Source: Pedobacter alluvionis (GTDB lineage: Bacteria; Bacteroidota; Bacteroidia; Sphingobacteriales; Sphingobacteriaceae). From it: a DNA stretch of 64,000 bases. How positions within the stretch are numbered: the stretch's first letter is position 1; every line of letters starts with the position of its first letter. This document shows positions 27,546 through 36,403 of this stretch, one piece after another. The notes under the pieces are model-generated. The model was not told the DNA's origin. It saw nothing but the letters and a program-made list of their open reading frames with translations, and made no database searches. The stretch covers positions 744,001-808,000 of the forward strand of contig NZ_RCCK01000011.1 in assembly GCF_003664035.1 (NCBI RefSeq). The letters run 5' to 3'. The position numbers and the translations under genes are program-made.

Positions 27546-28415
27546 ATGGAAAATATCGCAGAGATAAGTGCTTTAGTAAAACTGTTGGATGATCCGGACG
27601 AGGAAGTATTCCAGCATGTAGAAAAAAAACTGCTTGAATATGGCGGTGAAGTAATCCACTATTTAGAAAATGCCTGGGAACAATCTTTCGATGGCTTGAT
27701 GCAGGAACGCATTGAAAATATTGTCCATCAAATCCAGTTCAAAACCGTTAAAGAAGACCTAAACCTTTGGTATTTAAGTGGTGCTTTTGATTTATTACAA
27801 GGCGCCCTGATTATAAACCGTTACCAATATCCTGATTTAGATGAGCAAAAAGTAATTAACCAAATTGAAGAGATAAAAAGGGATATCTGGTTGGGGCTGC
27901 AGTACGAAATGAGTTCGGTTGAGAAAGTAAAACTAATTAACCACGTGTTATACCAGCAATATGGCTTTGGCGGCAACACGAAAAACCACCACGATCCTCA
28001 AAATTCTTACTTAAATCAGGTTTTAGAAAGCAAAAAAGGCAACCAGATTTCGCTGGCAATTATTTACTCTACCCTGGCCCAAAAGTTAGATCTGCCCGTA
28101 TATGGGATTAATTTGCCGCAGCATTTTATTTTAGGTTACATTGATGATAGTAAGCAAGAGGGCGCTGAGTATGGTGTGCTATTTTATATCAATGCTTTTA
28201 ACCGTGGTAATATTTTTGGCAAACATGATGTGGATCAGTTTTTGCGTCAGCTTAACTTAGAAGCTTTACCCGAATATTATAAACCCTGCAGTAATACCGA
28301 TATCATCCGCCGCGTAATCAGAAACCTGATTTCGGCTTATGAAAATGCCGGAGCAACCGAAAAAGTAGCTGAATTAAACGAACTCCAAAACATTTTAGCA
28401 GAGAACAGCATTTAA
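27546..28415 (+). CDS. SirB1/transglutaminase-like family protein
   Basis: A 289-residue cytoplasmic protein. The core YGFGGNTKNHHDPQNSYL, ESKKGNQISLAIIYSTLAQKL and LPQHFILGYID is the transglut_core2 (SirB1) domain, about residues 130-250. The usual transglutaminase cysteine is replaced by serine or isoleucine in KKGNQISLAII, as in most SirB1 proteins, so catalysis is doubtful. SirB1 genes elsewhere often sit near prmC/prfA; that is not the case here. The role is unknown. Confidence 0.85.
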   Translation: MENIAEISALVKLLDDPDEEVFQHVEKKLLEYGGEVIHYLENAWEQSFDGLMQERIENIVHQIQFKTVKEDLNLWYLSGAFDLLQGALIINRYQYPDLDEQKVINQIEEIKRDIWLGLQYEMSSVEKVKLINHVLYQQYGFGGNTKNHHDPQNSYLNQVLESKKGNQISLAIIYSTLAQKLDLPVYGINLPQHFILGYIDDSKQEGAEYGVLFYINAFNRGNIFGKHDVDQFLRQLNLEALPEYYKPCSNTDIIRRVIRNLISAYENAGATEKVAELNELQNILAENSI

Positions 28416-28428
28416 ATTCCCCCACCCT

Positions 28429-29559
28429 GTGTACAAAAATATTTATAATTTACCTAGAATTTGCCTGATGGCTTTAATGCTTTTCGCTGGTAGCCTAAAA
28501 GCACAAACAGTAAAACCCAACGTAATTGCCTATTATAGCGGACAAAACACGGTAATAGATCGCTTCCCGATTGAAAAACTGAGCCACCTGATTTACAGCT
28601 TTGGACATTTAAAAGGTGATAGTTTAAACATCACATCTGCTGAAGATTCGGCTTTGATTTCGAAAATGGTTAAGCTCAAAAAACGTAACCCCAATTTAAA
28701 GGTTATGATTGCCATGGGGGGCTGGGGTGCCTGCGCTAATTGTTCAGAAGTATTTAGCAGAGCTGATGGGCGAAAAACATTTGCTGAAACAACTAAAGCA
28801 CTTTTAGATTTTTTCAAGGCCGATGGTATAGATCTCGACTGGGAATACCCGGCTATTTCGGGTTATCCCGGGCACAGGTATACGCCTGATGATAAGCACA
28901 ACTTTACTTTATTGATTAAAGAACTGAGAGACAAGCTCGGCAAAGAAGCAGAGATTAGTTTCGCAGCCGGAGGATCCCAAAACAGCATCGATTCTTGCTT
29001 TGAATGGGACAAGGTGATGCCACTGGTAAACCGGGTAAATGTAATGAGTTACGATCTGGTAGGTGGATATGCATCACAAAGTGGACATCATTCGCCTTTA
29101 TATTCTACCCCACAACAAACTTTATCCGCCGATTATGCTGTAAAAGCTTTAATTGGTTTGGGTGTACCTGCGCAAAAAATTGCTTTAGGAGCAGCATTCT
29201 ACGCCCGTATTTTTGAAAACACCACCAATGCGAACCAGGGATTATACCAGCCTACAAAATTTTTAAGCAGCCTTGCTTTTAAGGATTTCAACAAAAAGTT
29301 CTCAACGAAAAATGGCTATACCTATTATTGGGATGAGGTAGCGAAAGCTCCTTATTATTATAATCCGAAAACCCGGTATTTCGTCACTTTTGATGATCCA
29401 AAATCAATTTCATTAAAAACCAAATATGTAATTGACCAAAAATTAAATGGCATTATGTTTTGGGAATTAGCTAATGATTTGTATAGCAATGGCTTACTTA
29501 ATGTAATTGATAAAACGATAAAAGATTATAAGGAACTGCCGAAGGTTACCACCCAATAA
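28429..29559 (+). CDS. Secreted glycoside hydrolase family 18 (chitinase-like)
   Basis: A 376-residue exported enzyme. The frame opens with GTG at 28429 and has a signal peptide LMALMLFAGSLKAQ. The GH18 barrel shows IAMGGWGACANC (strand 3 region), the catalytic motif DGIDLDWEY with acid/base Glu near 139, and MSYDLVGGYASQ and IMFWELANDL late. Catalysis would be by substrate assistance on N-acetylglucosamine polymers such as chitin or peptidoglycan-derived glycans. No carbohydrate-binding domain or type IX sorting tail is seen. Its 3' end overlaps the convergent CAP gene by 34 bases. Confidence 0.93.
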   Translation: MYKNIYNLPRICLMALMLFAGSLKAQTVKPNVIAYYSGQNTVIDRFPIEKLSHLIYSFGHLKGDSLNITSAEDSALISKMVKLKKRNPNLKVMIAMGGWGACANCSEVFSRADGRKTFAETTKALLDFFKADGIDLDWEYPAISGYPGHRYTPDDKHNFTLLIKELRDKLGKEAEISFAAGGSQNSIDSCFEWDKVMPLVNRVNVMSYDLVGGYASQSGHHSPLYSTPQQTLSADYAVKALIGLGVPAQKIALGAAFYARIFENTTNANQGLYQPTKFLSSLAFKDFNKKFSTKNGYTYYWDEVAKAPYYYNPKTRYFVTFDDPKSISLKTKYVIDQKLNGIMFWELANDLYSNGLLNVIDKTIKDYKELPKVTTQ

Positions 29560-30008
29560 TTTTGTGCCATACCTACACCAGCTTCACTACTTTTAGCATC
29601 CATCATGGCTTTACAATGGCTTACACTATTTTTCCACGCGGTAATGACCTGATCTACCTTAGAATATCCCTTGGCTAAATTTTCTGCCCTAAAATCACCT
29701 TTATAACCTGCGTTTAATGTACGTTCGGCGGGAGTACCGCCATCTGGAGATAAATGATCAAAATAGTTTTGTTCTGCCATGTCTTTTGCATGCATTATTG
29801 CCGCATTTTGCAACTGGTTATTTGAAGATAAGCTGGGTACCGGGGGCATATATTCAGCACCACAATTACATCCGCTCTGTCTTAGCAGATTAATCCTGTT
29901 AATCAATAAAGCAACATTGTTTTGTGGCGTTGTTATTTCATCCTTTTTGCACTGCGTTAGTAAAACACAGAGCAATATACCGCCAAGAAAGAATAAATAT
30001 TTGTTCAT
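29526..30008 (-). CDS. CAP/SCP-domain lipoprotein
   Basis: A 160-residue lipoprotein: MNKYLFFLGGILLCVLLTQC gives a lipidated Cys20. The CAP domain is recognisable from MHAKDMAEQNYFDHLSPDGG, GDFRAENLAKGY, VITAWKNSVSHCKAMM and a final YWVVTFG. CAP proteins of bacteria are secreted or envelope proteins of diverse, mostly unknown function. The 3' end runs 34 bases into the opposite GH18 gene, so the stop codons face each other inside the neighbouring coding sequences. Confidence 0.88.
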   Translation of the reverse strand: MNKYLFFLGGILLCVLLTQCKKDEITTPQNNVALLINRINLLRQSGCNCGAEYMPPVPSLSSNNQLQNAAIMHAKDMAEQNYFDHLSPDGGTPAERTLNAGYKGDFRAENLAKGYSKVDQVITAWKNSVSHCKAMMDAKSSEAGVGMAQNYWVVTFGSSL

Positions 30009-30074
30009 ATTTTATTTATGATACAAATGGAGGCAGCTGCAATGCTACCTCCAAATTAATTTTTATTTAAGCAA

Positions 30075-30902
30075 TTAGAAAGCTCTTTCTCTACCCAGGT
30101 AAATATTTTTGCCAGTGTACAAAGTATTACCAGACGGACCAGGAGCGCCACTATCTCCTTCCATTTGCATGTTGATGATTAGCCACATGGGCTTATTTAC
30201 CGAATTACTCATGGTATGCTTGGCCACCCAAACATTATCAATGTAATAATGGCAATCTACATCCGTTGCACTTACTTTATTGTACCAGCATTTATAATTG
30301 TGGTAAGAGCCTGCGTTAGAAACTGCAGTAAGTTTATTTTCCCAACCACCATCATAAGTGTTTTGCCAATTTGTATTATTGCCTTTAAATTCCATAATAT
30401 CACTTTCTGGCGGCCACGAATTAACGCCCGTAATCCAGAATGCAGGCCAGGTACCTTTACTAGTTGGCACGGCAAAATCTCCTGAAATGGTATAACTGGG
30501 AAACTGATCGTTAATAAGCACCTGTTGCTTGGCATGGCATGCGCCAGAGTTATACCAAATGGCCACATTGGTAAAGCCATTAGCTGTACTATTTCCAGGA
30601 GATGTAGTTAAGCGGGTAGCTTTAATTGTTAATACGCTTCCGCTTAAAGAGATTTGATTGTGGTTAGAAGAACTGCCCACCATGCGTGCCGAACCATTAT
30701 GATCAGTACCCCAGGGATAGTTGTAATTCCATTGTGCCTCAAAATTAGCGTAGCTGGCAAAAGAATTGCCATCAATTAATGTTTCCCAGGCTTTAACCTG
30801 GCCATTTTCAGATTTAACGTCAGCCTTATCTTTTTTGCAAGATAAAAGCCCGGTAAACAAGCATACCAATAGCAGGCACCATTTCATTGTTTCTTTTCTC
30901 AT
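30075..30902 (-). CDS. Glycoside hydrolase family 16-like lipoprotein
   Basis: A 275-residue surface or periplasmic lipoprotein. The signal CLLLVCLFTGLLSC lipidates Cys22. The jelly-roll domain carries GTWPAFWITG and the GH16 catalytic pattern ExDxxE as ESDIMEFKG (Glu166, Asp168, Glu171), and ends with WLIINMQMEGD and NIYLGRERAF. GH16 enzymes cut beta-1,3 or mixed-linkage glucans, agar or carrageenan. The substrate here is undetermined. ATG 30902 is preferred over the frame start at 30944 because it gives a compact signal peptide; ATG 30887 is a further choice. Confidence 0.82.
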   Translation of the reverse strand: MRKETMKWCLLLVCLFTGLLSCKKDKADVKSENGQVKAWETLIDGNSFASYANFEAQWNYNYPWGTDHNGSARMVGSSSNHNQISLSGSVLTIKATRLTTSPGNSTANGFTNVAIWYNSGACHAKQQVLINDQFPSYTISGDFAVPTSKGTWPAFWITGVNSWPPESDIMEFKGNNTNWQNTYDGGWENKLTAVSNAGSYHNYKCWYNKVSATDVDCHYYIDNVWVAKHTMSNSVNKPMWLIINMQMEGDSGAPGPSGNTLYTGKNIYLGRERAF

Positions 30903-30944
30903 TTTTTTTGAATTAGGTAAATATTTGGTTAATTGTAAAAACAT

Positions 30945-31306
30945 TACGTTCGACCTAACTTCATAAAACTGAATACAAGCATATTAAATTCAAAACTATA
31001 AATCTGCTTATATATTCCTACGTATGTGGTTAAATCATTTGTAGCATCCAAGTCAAAAGTGACATGAACGTAAGCAAATTTATACAAACCCTAACTAAAA
31101 AATAAGGGGTTAAATCGTAAAAATAGAGTGGTAAAATGGGACTTAGCTTATTTACTGAAGAATGTAAAAACCATATAAAAGCAAGAGCCTGACCACAAAT
31201 CATGATCAGGCTTTATTTAAATGTTTAAATTTCTATTTGGCTTATCAAATAAGTTTAAAGTGGTTTACATTAAATCAGGTGAAGAGGTTAAAAATCATTG
31301 AGGATA
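30945..31306. other. Intergenic stretch, no gene seen
   Basis: AT-rich sequence between the GH16 gene and the alpha/beta hydrolase gene. Frames on both strands are short and lack codon structure. The only defined element is the hairpin at 31182-31216. Confidence 0.6.
31182..31216 (-). terminator. Hairpin, probable terminator after the alpha/beta hydrolase gene
   Basis: AGCCTGA and TCAGGCT pair around a 13-base loop. On the minus strand it is followed by CTTGCTTTTA, a broken T tract. It lies about 95 bases after the hydrolase stop. Confidence 0.5.
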
Positions 31307-32221
31307 TCAAAATTTCTCTTTCTTCATCCAGGTAGCCAATAAGTTAAACCAGTCTACATCTGAAGTTTTATTAATCAGACCAAAGCCATGTCCACCTTTT
31401 TCATATAGATAAATATCAGTATCTACCTTATTCTGCTTTAGTGCCTCATTCATTAAAACACTATTTTCATAAGGAACGGTTTTATCATCTTTAGCATGTA
31501 CAAAGAAAACAGGGGGTGTTTTTTTGTTCACATTTTTATTTGCCGAGAAATAATGTTTTAAACTGTCAGCAGGATTTGGCCCCAATAAATTCTTCATGGT
31601 ACCAGTATGTACTGATTCTTCGAAACTAATTACAGGATAAATTAATGCAGCAAAATTTGGTCTCAGACTTACCTTTTCAGGATTAGAAATTTTAAGATCG
31701 TTATAATGAGCAACCAAAGTTGATGCAAAATGTCCACCTGCAGAAAAGCCCATAATTCCAATCTTACTGGTCTTAATCCTATATTTTTTCGCATTTTTTC
31801 TAACCAGGTAAATGGCTTGCTGTGCATCTTGCAACGGTCCATAGGTTTTATCAACCATAATTTCATCGCTCGGCAAACGGTATTTCAATACAAAGGCAGT
31901 TACTCCAATGGCATTAAAGCGTTTAGCTACATCAGTACCTTCATGACTAAAGGCCAAAGCACCATACCCCCCACCCGGGCAAATGATTACCGCTGTACCA
32001 GTGGCAATGTTTTTAGGTGCTTCGAAAACTGTTAATGTAGGTATTGATACTTTGGTAATACTTAAAGTGCCATTTGAGCGGACTTCGGTATTTTCTACAT
32101 AGGTTGCTGGCGTAGGTTTTGCACCTGGAATTTCACCTGGATATAATGGCACAACTTCTTGCGCATTAGCATTGTACATTGCCATAAGCAATAAAATTAT
32201 GATGATGGATGATTTTGACAT
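31307..32221 (-). CDS. Secreted alpha/beta hydrolase (esterase, BD-FAE/acetyl esterase-like)
   Basis: A 304-residue exported hydrolase with signal peptide ending at NANAQ (residue 21). The oxyanion region CPGGGYGALAFSHEG, nucleophile elbow GFSAGGHFAST (Ser160), HAKDDKTVP with the acid, and GGHGFGL with the histidine form a full catalytic set. Relatives include acetylxylan esterases and bifunctional feruloyl/acetyl esterases, which fits the nearby GH16 and GH18 genes. Exact substrate is not known. It starts 9 bases after the prfB stop, so it may be read from the prfB promoter. Confidence 0.85.
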   Translation of the reverse strand: MSKSSIIIILLLMAMYNANAQEVVPLYPGEIPGAKPTPATYVENTEVRSNGTLSITKVSIPTLTVFEAPKNIATGTAVIICPGGGYGALAFSHEGTDVAKRFNAIGVTAFVLKYRLPSDEIMVDKTYGPLQDAQQAIYLVRKNAKKYRIKTSKIGIMGFSAGGHFASTLVAHYNDLKISNPEKVSLRPNFAALIYPVISFEESVHTGTMKNLLGPNPADSLKHYFSANKNVNKKTPPVFFVHAKDDKTVPYENSVLMNEALKQNKVDTDIYLYEKGGHGFGLINKTSDVDWFNLLATWMKKEKF

Positions 32222-32230
32222 TTTTTTACT

Positions 32231-33305
32231 TTAAAATTCCATTAAATAAGCCTTCAAAAAGTCGTTAATATCGCCATTTAAAACTGCATCAGGATTGGAG
32301 GTTTGGTAATTGGTACGGTGGTCTTTCACGCGTCTGTCGTCCAAAACATAACTTCTGATTTGCGAGCCCCATTCAATTTTCTTTTTCGATCCTTCTACTG
32401 CAGCAATTGCTTCATTACGTTTCCGTTCTTCGATCTCGTACAATTGAGATTTAAGCAACCGAATGGCATTCTCTTTATTCTGTAATTGCGATCGCGACTC
32501 CTGGTTTTTAATAATAATACCCGATGGTTTGTGATATAAACGCACAGCTGTCTCAACTTTGTTCACATTTTGTCCGCCGGCACCGCCCGCCCTGAAAGTT
32601 TCGAACTCGATATCAGCCGGGTTAATATCAATCTGTATGGTATCATCCACCAAGGGATAAACATATACCGAGGCAAAAGAAGTATGTCTACGGGCGTTCG
32701 AGTCGAAAGGCGATATCCGTACCAAACGATGCACTCCATTTTCGCCTTTCAAGTAACCGTAAGAGAAATCGCCATCGAATTGAAGCGTTACCGATTTTAT
32801 CCCCGCAACCTCCCCTTCCTGGCTATCCTGTTCGGTAATTTTGTAACCGTTCTTTTCACCCCACATCATATACATCCGCATGAGCATGTAAGCCCAATCA
32901 CAGCTTTCAGTTCCTCCTGCTCCGGCAGTAATTTGTAATACCGCAGAAAGCTGATCCTCTTTGCTACGCAGCATATTTTTGAGTTCGAGTTCTTCTACAG
33001 CAGTTTTGGCGATTTCGAACTGATCCTGAAGCTCAGCTTCTGAAGCATCTCCTGATTGAAAAAATTCAAACATCACCACTGCATCCTCAACCGCGTTGTT
33101 GGTTTGGTTAAAGCCATCTGTCCATTTTTTCTTTGAACTGATTTCGGCAAGAATTTTTTCTGCTTTTTTAGGGTCGTCCCAGAAATCGGGCGCCATTGTT
33201 AATTTTTCTTCTTCGCGGATGGCGTAAAGTAGCTCATCAACGTCAAAGATACCTCCTCAGCGACGTTACTCTGTCCCTTAAATCCTGAATATTTTCTTTG
33301 GTCAT
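32231..33305 (-). CDS. prfB: Peptide chain release factor 2, programmed +1 frameshift
   Basis: RF2 releases finished proteins at UGA and UAA codons. The gene starts at ATG 33305 with [20 protein letters not shown], then meets an in-frame TGA at 33245-33243. A +1 shift at CTT T continues as [21 protein letters not shown], giving 357 residues. The stop-recognition SPF lies at about 198-200 and the peptidyl-hydrolysis GGQ ([11 protein letters not shown]) at 242-244. Reading only the second frame would give a truncated protein beginning at 33196. The alpha/beta hydrolase follows 9 bases downstream. Confidence 0.96.
33242..33257 (-). promoter_or_regulatory. prfB programmed frameshift site with internal Shine-Dalgarno
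   Basis: The minus strand reads AGGAGGTATCTTTGAC. AGGAGG (33257-33252) is three bases before the slippery CTT, followed by the in-frame TGA and C. This is the same arrangement as in Escherichia coli prfB: low RF2 slows termination at UGA and allows +1 slippage, so RF2 controls its own synthesis. Confidence 0.95.
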
Positions 33306-33457
33306 GGAACAAATATATAAAATCGCTTTGAGCATAGCGCATGGCGGAAAGCAATTTCAATTAAAACTGATCCTTTACTGTTTGTTAACCAATTTTATTT
33401 TCTTTATTCATGCACCATGACTAATTAACCAATGGTAAATGAACTCATGAACCACTC

Positions 33458-34762
33458 TTATTTTTTCATCGACATATAATCCAGCGTTAGATTGGAGAGT
33501 AACTTAACCCCTAAAACAAAACCGCTTTCATCAAGGTAAAAATCCGGGGTGTGGTGCGATGCTGCTTTCAAAGGATCTTTACCCTTTGGCATACCTCCTA
33601 AAAACACAAATAAGCCAGGAACTTTTTCCTGGAAAAAAGAGAAATCTTCTGCTCCGGTAACTGGTGGTTTTAATTTCACGTGATTTTTACCTGCTGTTAA
33701 TTCCATGCTTGGCAACATCTTTTCGGTTAGTGCAATATTATTAAAGGTAACAGGATAGTGATTACTGTAAGGAATTTTCACTTCGGCTGTTGCCCCACCA
33801 GCCTCAGCTGTTTTGGTAGCGATGGTTTTAATCCTTTCGATAAACATAGCCTCATCTTCCTTACTAAAGTTGCGCACTGTACCTAACATTTCTACCTTTT
33901 CGGGAATAATGTTCGATCGCACGCCACCATTAATAGCTCCAATGGTAACCACTCCAGGATTTTCGGTCACATTTAAATTTCTACTTACGATGGTTTGCAG
34001 GCTATTGATAATCTGTGCAGAAATCACCACGGGATCTATACTACTCCATGGGTATGCCCCATGTGCCTGGCGGCCGGTAACCGTAATCTTCATATCGTTT
34101 ACTGCAGCCATTGTTCCACCCGGGCGATAGGTTACATCACCAACTTCAGTTTGAGAATTGATGTGTAAACCGAAAATTACATCAACTTTAGGATTTTCTA
34201 GTACACCTTCCTTAATCATTAATGCTGCCCCACCTTCATCTCCCGCAGGTACGCCTTCTTCAGCAGGCTGAAATATAAATTTCACCGTCCCTTGAATATC
34301 TTTTTGCATAGATGCCAGCACTTCTGCTACTCCCATTAAAATAGCCACATGACTATCATGCCCACAGGCATGCATTACACCAACCTCTTGTCCGTTATAC
34401 TGTGTTTTTACTTTCGAGGCAAATGGAACATCTACTCGCTCGGTAACCGGTAAGCCATCCATATCAGCACGTAAAGCCACTACAGGACCTGGCTTCCCTC
34501 CTTTTAACACACCAACTACTCCTGTTTTGGCAACGCCTGTTTTTACTTGTATACCTAAAGATTCTAAATGTTTTGCAATAATACCTGCTGTTCTTACTTC
34601 AGTGTTTCCCAATTCAGGATGTTCGTGAAAGTCACGTCGCCAGGCAATTACTTTTTGTTCAATGGCATCCGCTTTTTTTGAAACCAATGGCCTTAAATCT
34701 GATTTTTGTGCAAAAGAATTTAACGCCAGTAGCGAAAAACCGATCAGGGATATTTTCTTCAT
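33458..34762 (-). CDS. M20 family metallo-amidohydrolase (hippurate hydrolase/carboxypeptidase-like)
   Basis: An exported zinc peptidase/amidohydrolase of 434 residues. The start ATG 34762 gives signal peptide MKKISLIGFSLLALNSFAQ. Metal-binding patterns of the M20D group are seen: MHACGHDSHVAILMG, PAEEGVPAGDEGG, IFGLHINS, and TGAEDFSFF near the end. The dimerisation domain lies between. Substrates of relatives are N-acyl amino acids such as hippurate or indole-acetyl conjugates. It is a single gene ahead of prfB. Confidence 0.9.
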   Translation of the reverse strand: MKKISLIGFSLLALNSFAQKSDLRPLVSKKADAIEQKVIAWRRDFHEHPELGNTEVRTAGIIAKHLESLGIQVKTGVAKTGVVGVLKGGKPGPVVALRADMDGLPVTERVDVPFASKVKTQYNGQEVGVMHACGHDSHVAILMGVAEVLASMQKDIQGTVKFIFQPAEEGVPAGDEGGAALMIKEGVLENPKVDVIFGLHINSQTEVGDVTYRPGGTMAAVNDMKITVTGRQAHGAYPWSSIDPVVISAQIINSLQTIVSRNLNVTENPGVVTIGAINGGVRSNIIPEKVEMLGTVRNFSKEDEAMFIERIKTIATKTAEAGGATAEVKIPYSNHYPVTFNNIALTEKMLPSMELTAGKNHVKLKPPVTGAEDFSFFQEKVPGLFVFLGGMPKGKDPLKAASHHTPDFYLDESGFVLGVKLLSNLTLDYMSMKK

Positions 34763-34827
34763 AAATGAATGGTTTAGTTTAGGTTGCCCTAAGATAATCA
34801 ATTTTAGGAAGAGATGGAGTTGAATCA

Positions 34828-34871
34828 AACACAAAAGCCATTCCGGAGTCGGAATGACTTTTGTGTTTTTT
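34828..34871 (-). terminator. Strong terminator after the NHL lipoprotein gene
   Basis: ACACAAAAG and CATTCCG pair with CGGAATG and CTTTTGTGT around GAGT, an almost perfect stem of about 17 pairs. It lies 12 bases after the NHL gene's stop and 66 bases before the M20 start. Confidence 0.8.
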
Positions 34872-34882
34872 ATTAAAAATAA

Positions 34883-36076
34883 TTAACCTTTTTTGAATAC
34901 TATTATCCTTCTGCCATAAACATCACAGGCGATAACATCTCCATTGGGTGCAACTGTCACATCTACTAAATTCAAAAATGAGCCGGCTCCTATTTTTTCC
35001 TGGATATCTCCATTTTCATCAGTCTTAATAATAACACTTTCTCCCGAGTTGGCTATGTAAATGTTATCACCAAAAGCTCTTAACCCAAAAAGATATCCCT
35101 TTACAGCAAAAATCTTTAAGAATTTACCATTCTTGTCAAACACTTCAATACGATTATTCCTAGTATCTGAAACATATATCTTGTTTTTGAAATAGCATAT
35201 ACCAAATGGGGCATCAAAATCACCTTCTGCTTTTCCTTGTTTACCAAATTTTAGCAATAAATTTCCATTTTGATCATATTTTTTAATGCGGTGGTTTAGA
35301 CCATCAACAATCCAAATGTTTTGTTCATCATCAATTGTTAAACATTCAATATTCCCAAAATCGCTATCTCCTGTTCCATAAGTACCCCACTCCTTAATCA
35401 GCTGTTTATTCGGATTAAATACTTGAACATAACTACTGCTTTGCGTACGGGTTGCAACATAATTTCCATTACTAAAAAACGCTAAAGCCCTAGCAGAAGA
35501 CCCACTATAAAACTGTTCAATGAAACCTCCGGTAGCACTAAACTTGAGCACTCGGTTAAGATCATCATCACTTACATAAATATTCCCGGTTTTATCAACC
35601 TCAACATGCATATTAAATTTAAATTGTGAAGCCCCTGACCCCTCAGAGCCAAAAGTAAGTGATTTATAGTAGTTAGATGCAGAAGTATAACCGAAGTCTG
35701 CATCACTGAATCTACTGAAAGATTTTATACTGTTATAAGTTCTTACTTTATAAAAATTCTTGGTCAAAGATTTACTGATTGCTGAATCATCAAAGGTTGT
35801 ATCTGCCAATTCTTTTAGTAAAACATATTTCTGACTGGCCACATCAAACTTGAATAATTGATACTTCTGGGCTAAGGGCATTGGTGCCCATGATACTGTA
35901 ATACGAGAACCATAAATACCTTTTGTTGCTTTTAAATTTATTGGGCGATCGACATCAAGGGTGTCAATAATTCTTAAGGTATCTATTTTAGTTATCCCTT
36001 CTTTTTCGCATGAAGAAAAAAAGAAACAAGAAAAAAACAGGCAAAATGTTGCCAATAGGGAGAGCGCTCTAAACAT
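34883..36076 (-). CDS. NHL-repeat beta-propeller lipoprotein
   Basis: A 397-residue lipoprotein. ATFCLFFSCFFFSSCEK gives a lipidated cysteine near 23. A fibronectin type III-like region follows (about 40-120), then five or six NHL-type blades with repeats such as GNIYVSDDDLNRVLKFS, NIWIVDGLNHRIKKYD and KIYVSDTRNNRIEVFDKNGKF. Propellers of this kind bind proteins or glycans or stay structural; no enzyme motif is seen. It is monocistronic. Confidence 0.85.
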   Translation of the reverse strand: MFRALSLLATFCLFFSCFFFSSCEKEGITKIDTLRIIDTLDVDRPINLKATKGIYGSRITVSWAPMPLAQKYQLFKFDVASQKYVLLKELADTTFDDSAISKSLTKNFYKVRTYNSIKSFSRFSDADFGYTSASNYYKSLTFGSEGSGASQFKFNMHVEVDKTGNIYVSDDDLNRVLKFSATGGFIEQFYSGSSARALAFFSNGNYVATRTQSSSYVQVFNPNKQLIKEWGTYGTGDSDFGNIECLTIDDEQNIWIVDGLNHRIKKYDQNGNLLLKFGKQGKAEGDFDAPFGICYFKNKIYVSDTRNNRIEVFDKNGKFLKIFAVKGYLFGLRAFGDNIYIANSGESVIIKTDENGDIQEKIGAGSFLNLVDVTVAPNGDVIACDVYGRRIIVFKKG

Positions 36077-36403
36077 ATTTTATATTTTTTTACAAAGCTA
36101 CTTAATTTTGAAGCACCTAGAAGTAGGTATCTGATATTTTTTATCCGAACAAACCTTCAACTTATCTATAATGGGCATTCGCCAGACTTATCCACCTTGT
36201 TGCAATTATCAGCTATTGAACATCACGATTATACCACCCACATCAAATTTGCCATCATGGCCATCCATATTGTAAGCGATAAACTAAAAGCATGCTAAAT
36301 TTAAGTTATATGTTTAATCAACATTAAAAATTCTTATTGATTTAGAACAATAAAAAGACAATTTTAAATTTTTGCTTTATTACTTTTACAAAAAACAAAG
36401 ATT
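36077..36403. other. Gap upstream of pgi, with a possible decayed reading frame
   Basis: No complete gene is seen. A plus-strand frame without a start codon reads to TAA at about 36298. Its last 40 codons look protein-like, with pieces HSPDLSTLLQLSAIEHHD and KFAIMAIHIVSDKLKAC. I do not recognise a family. The remaining 100 bases before pgi are AT-rich and should hold its promoter. Confidence 0.35.

Noticed and set aside
33196..33305. prfB as a pseudogene because of the in-frame TGA
   Set aside because: The TGA sits in the known programmed frameshift signal with an internal AGGAGG, and the rest of RF2 is intact.
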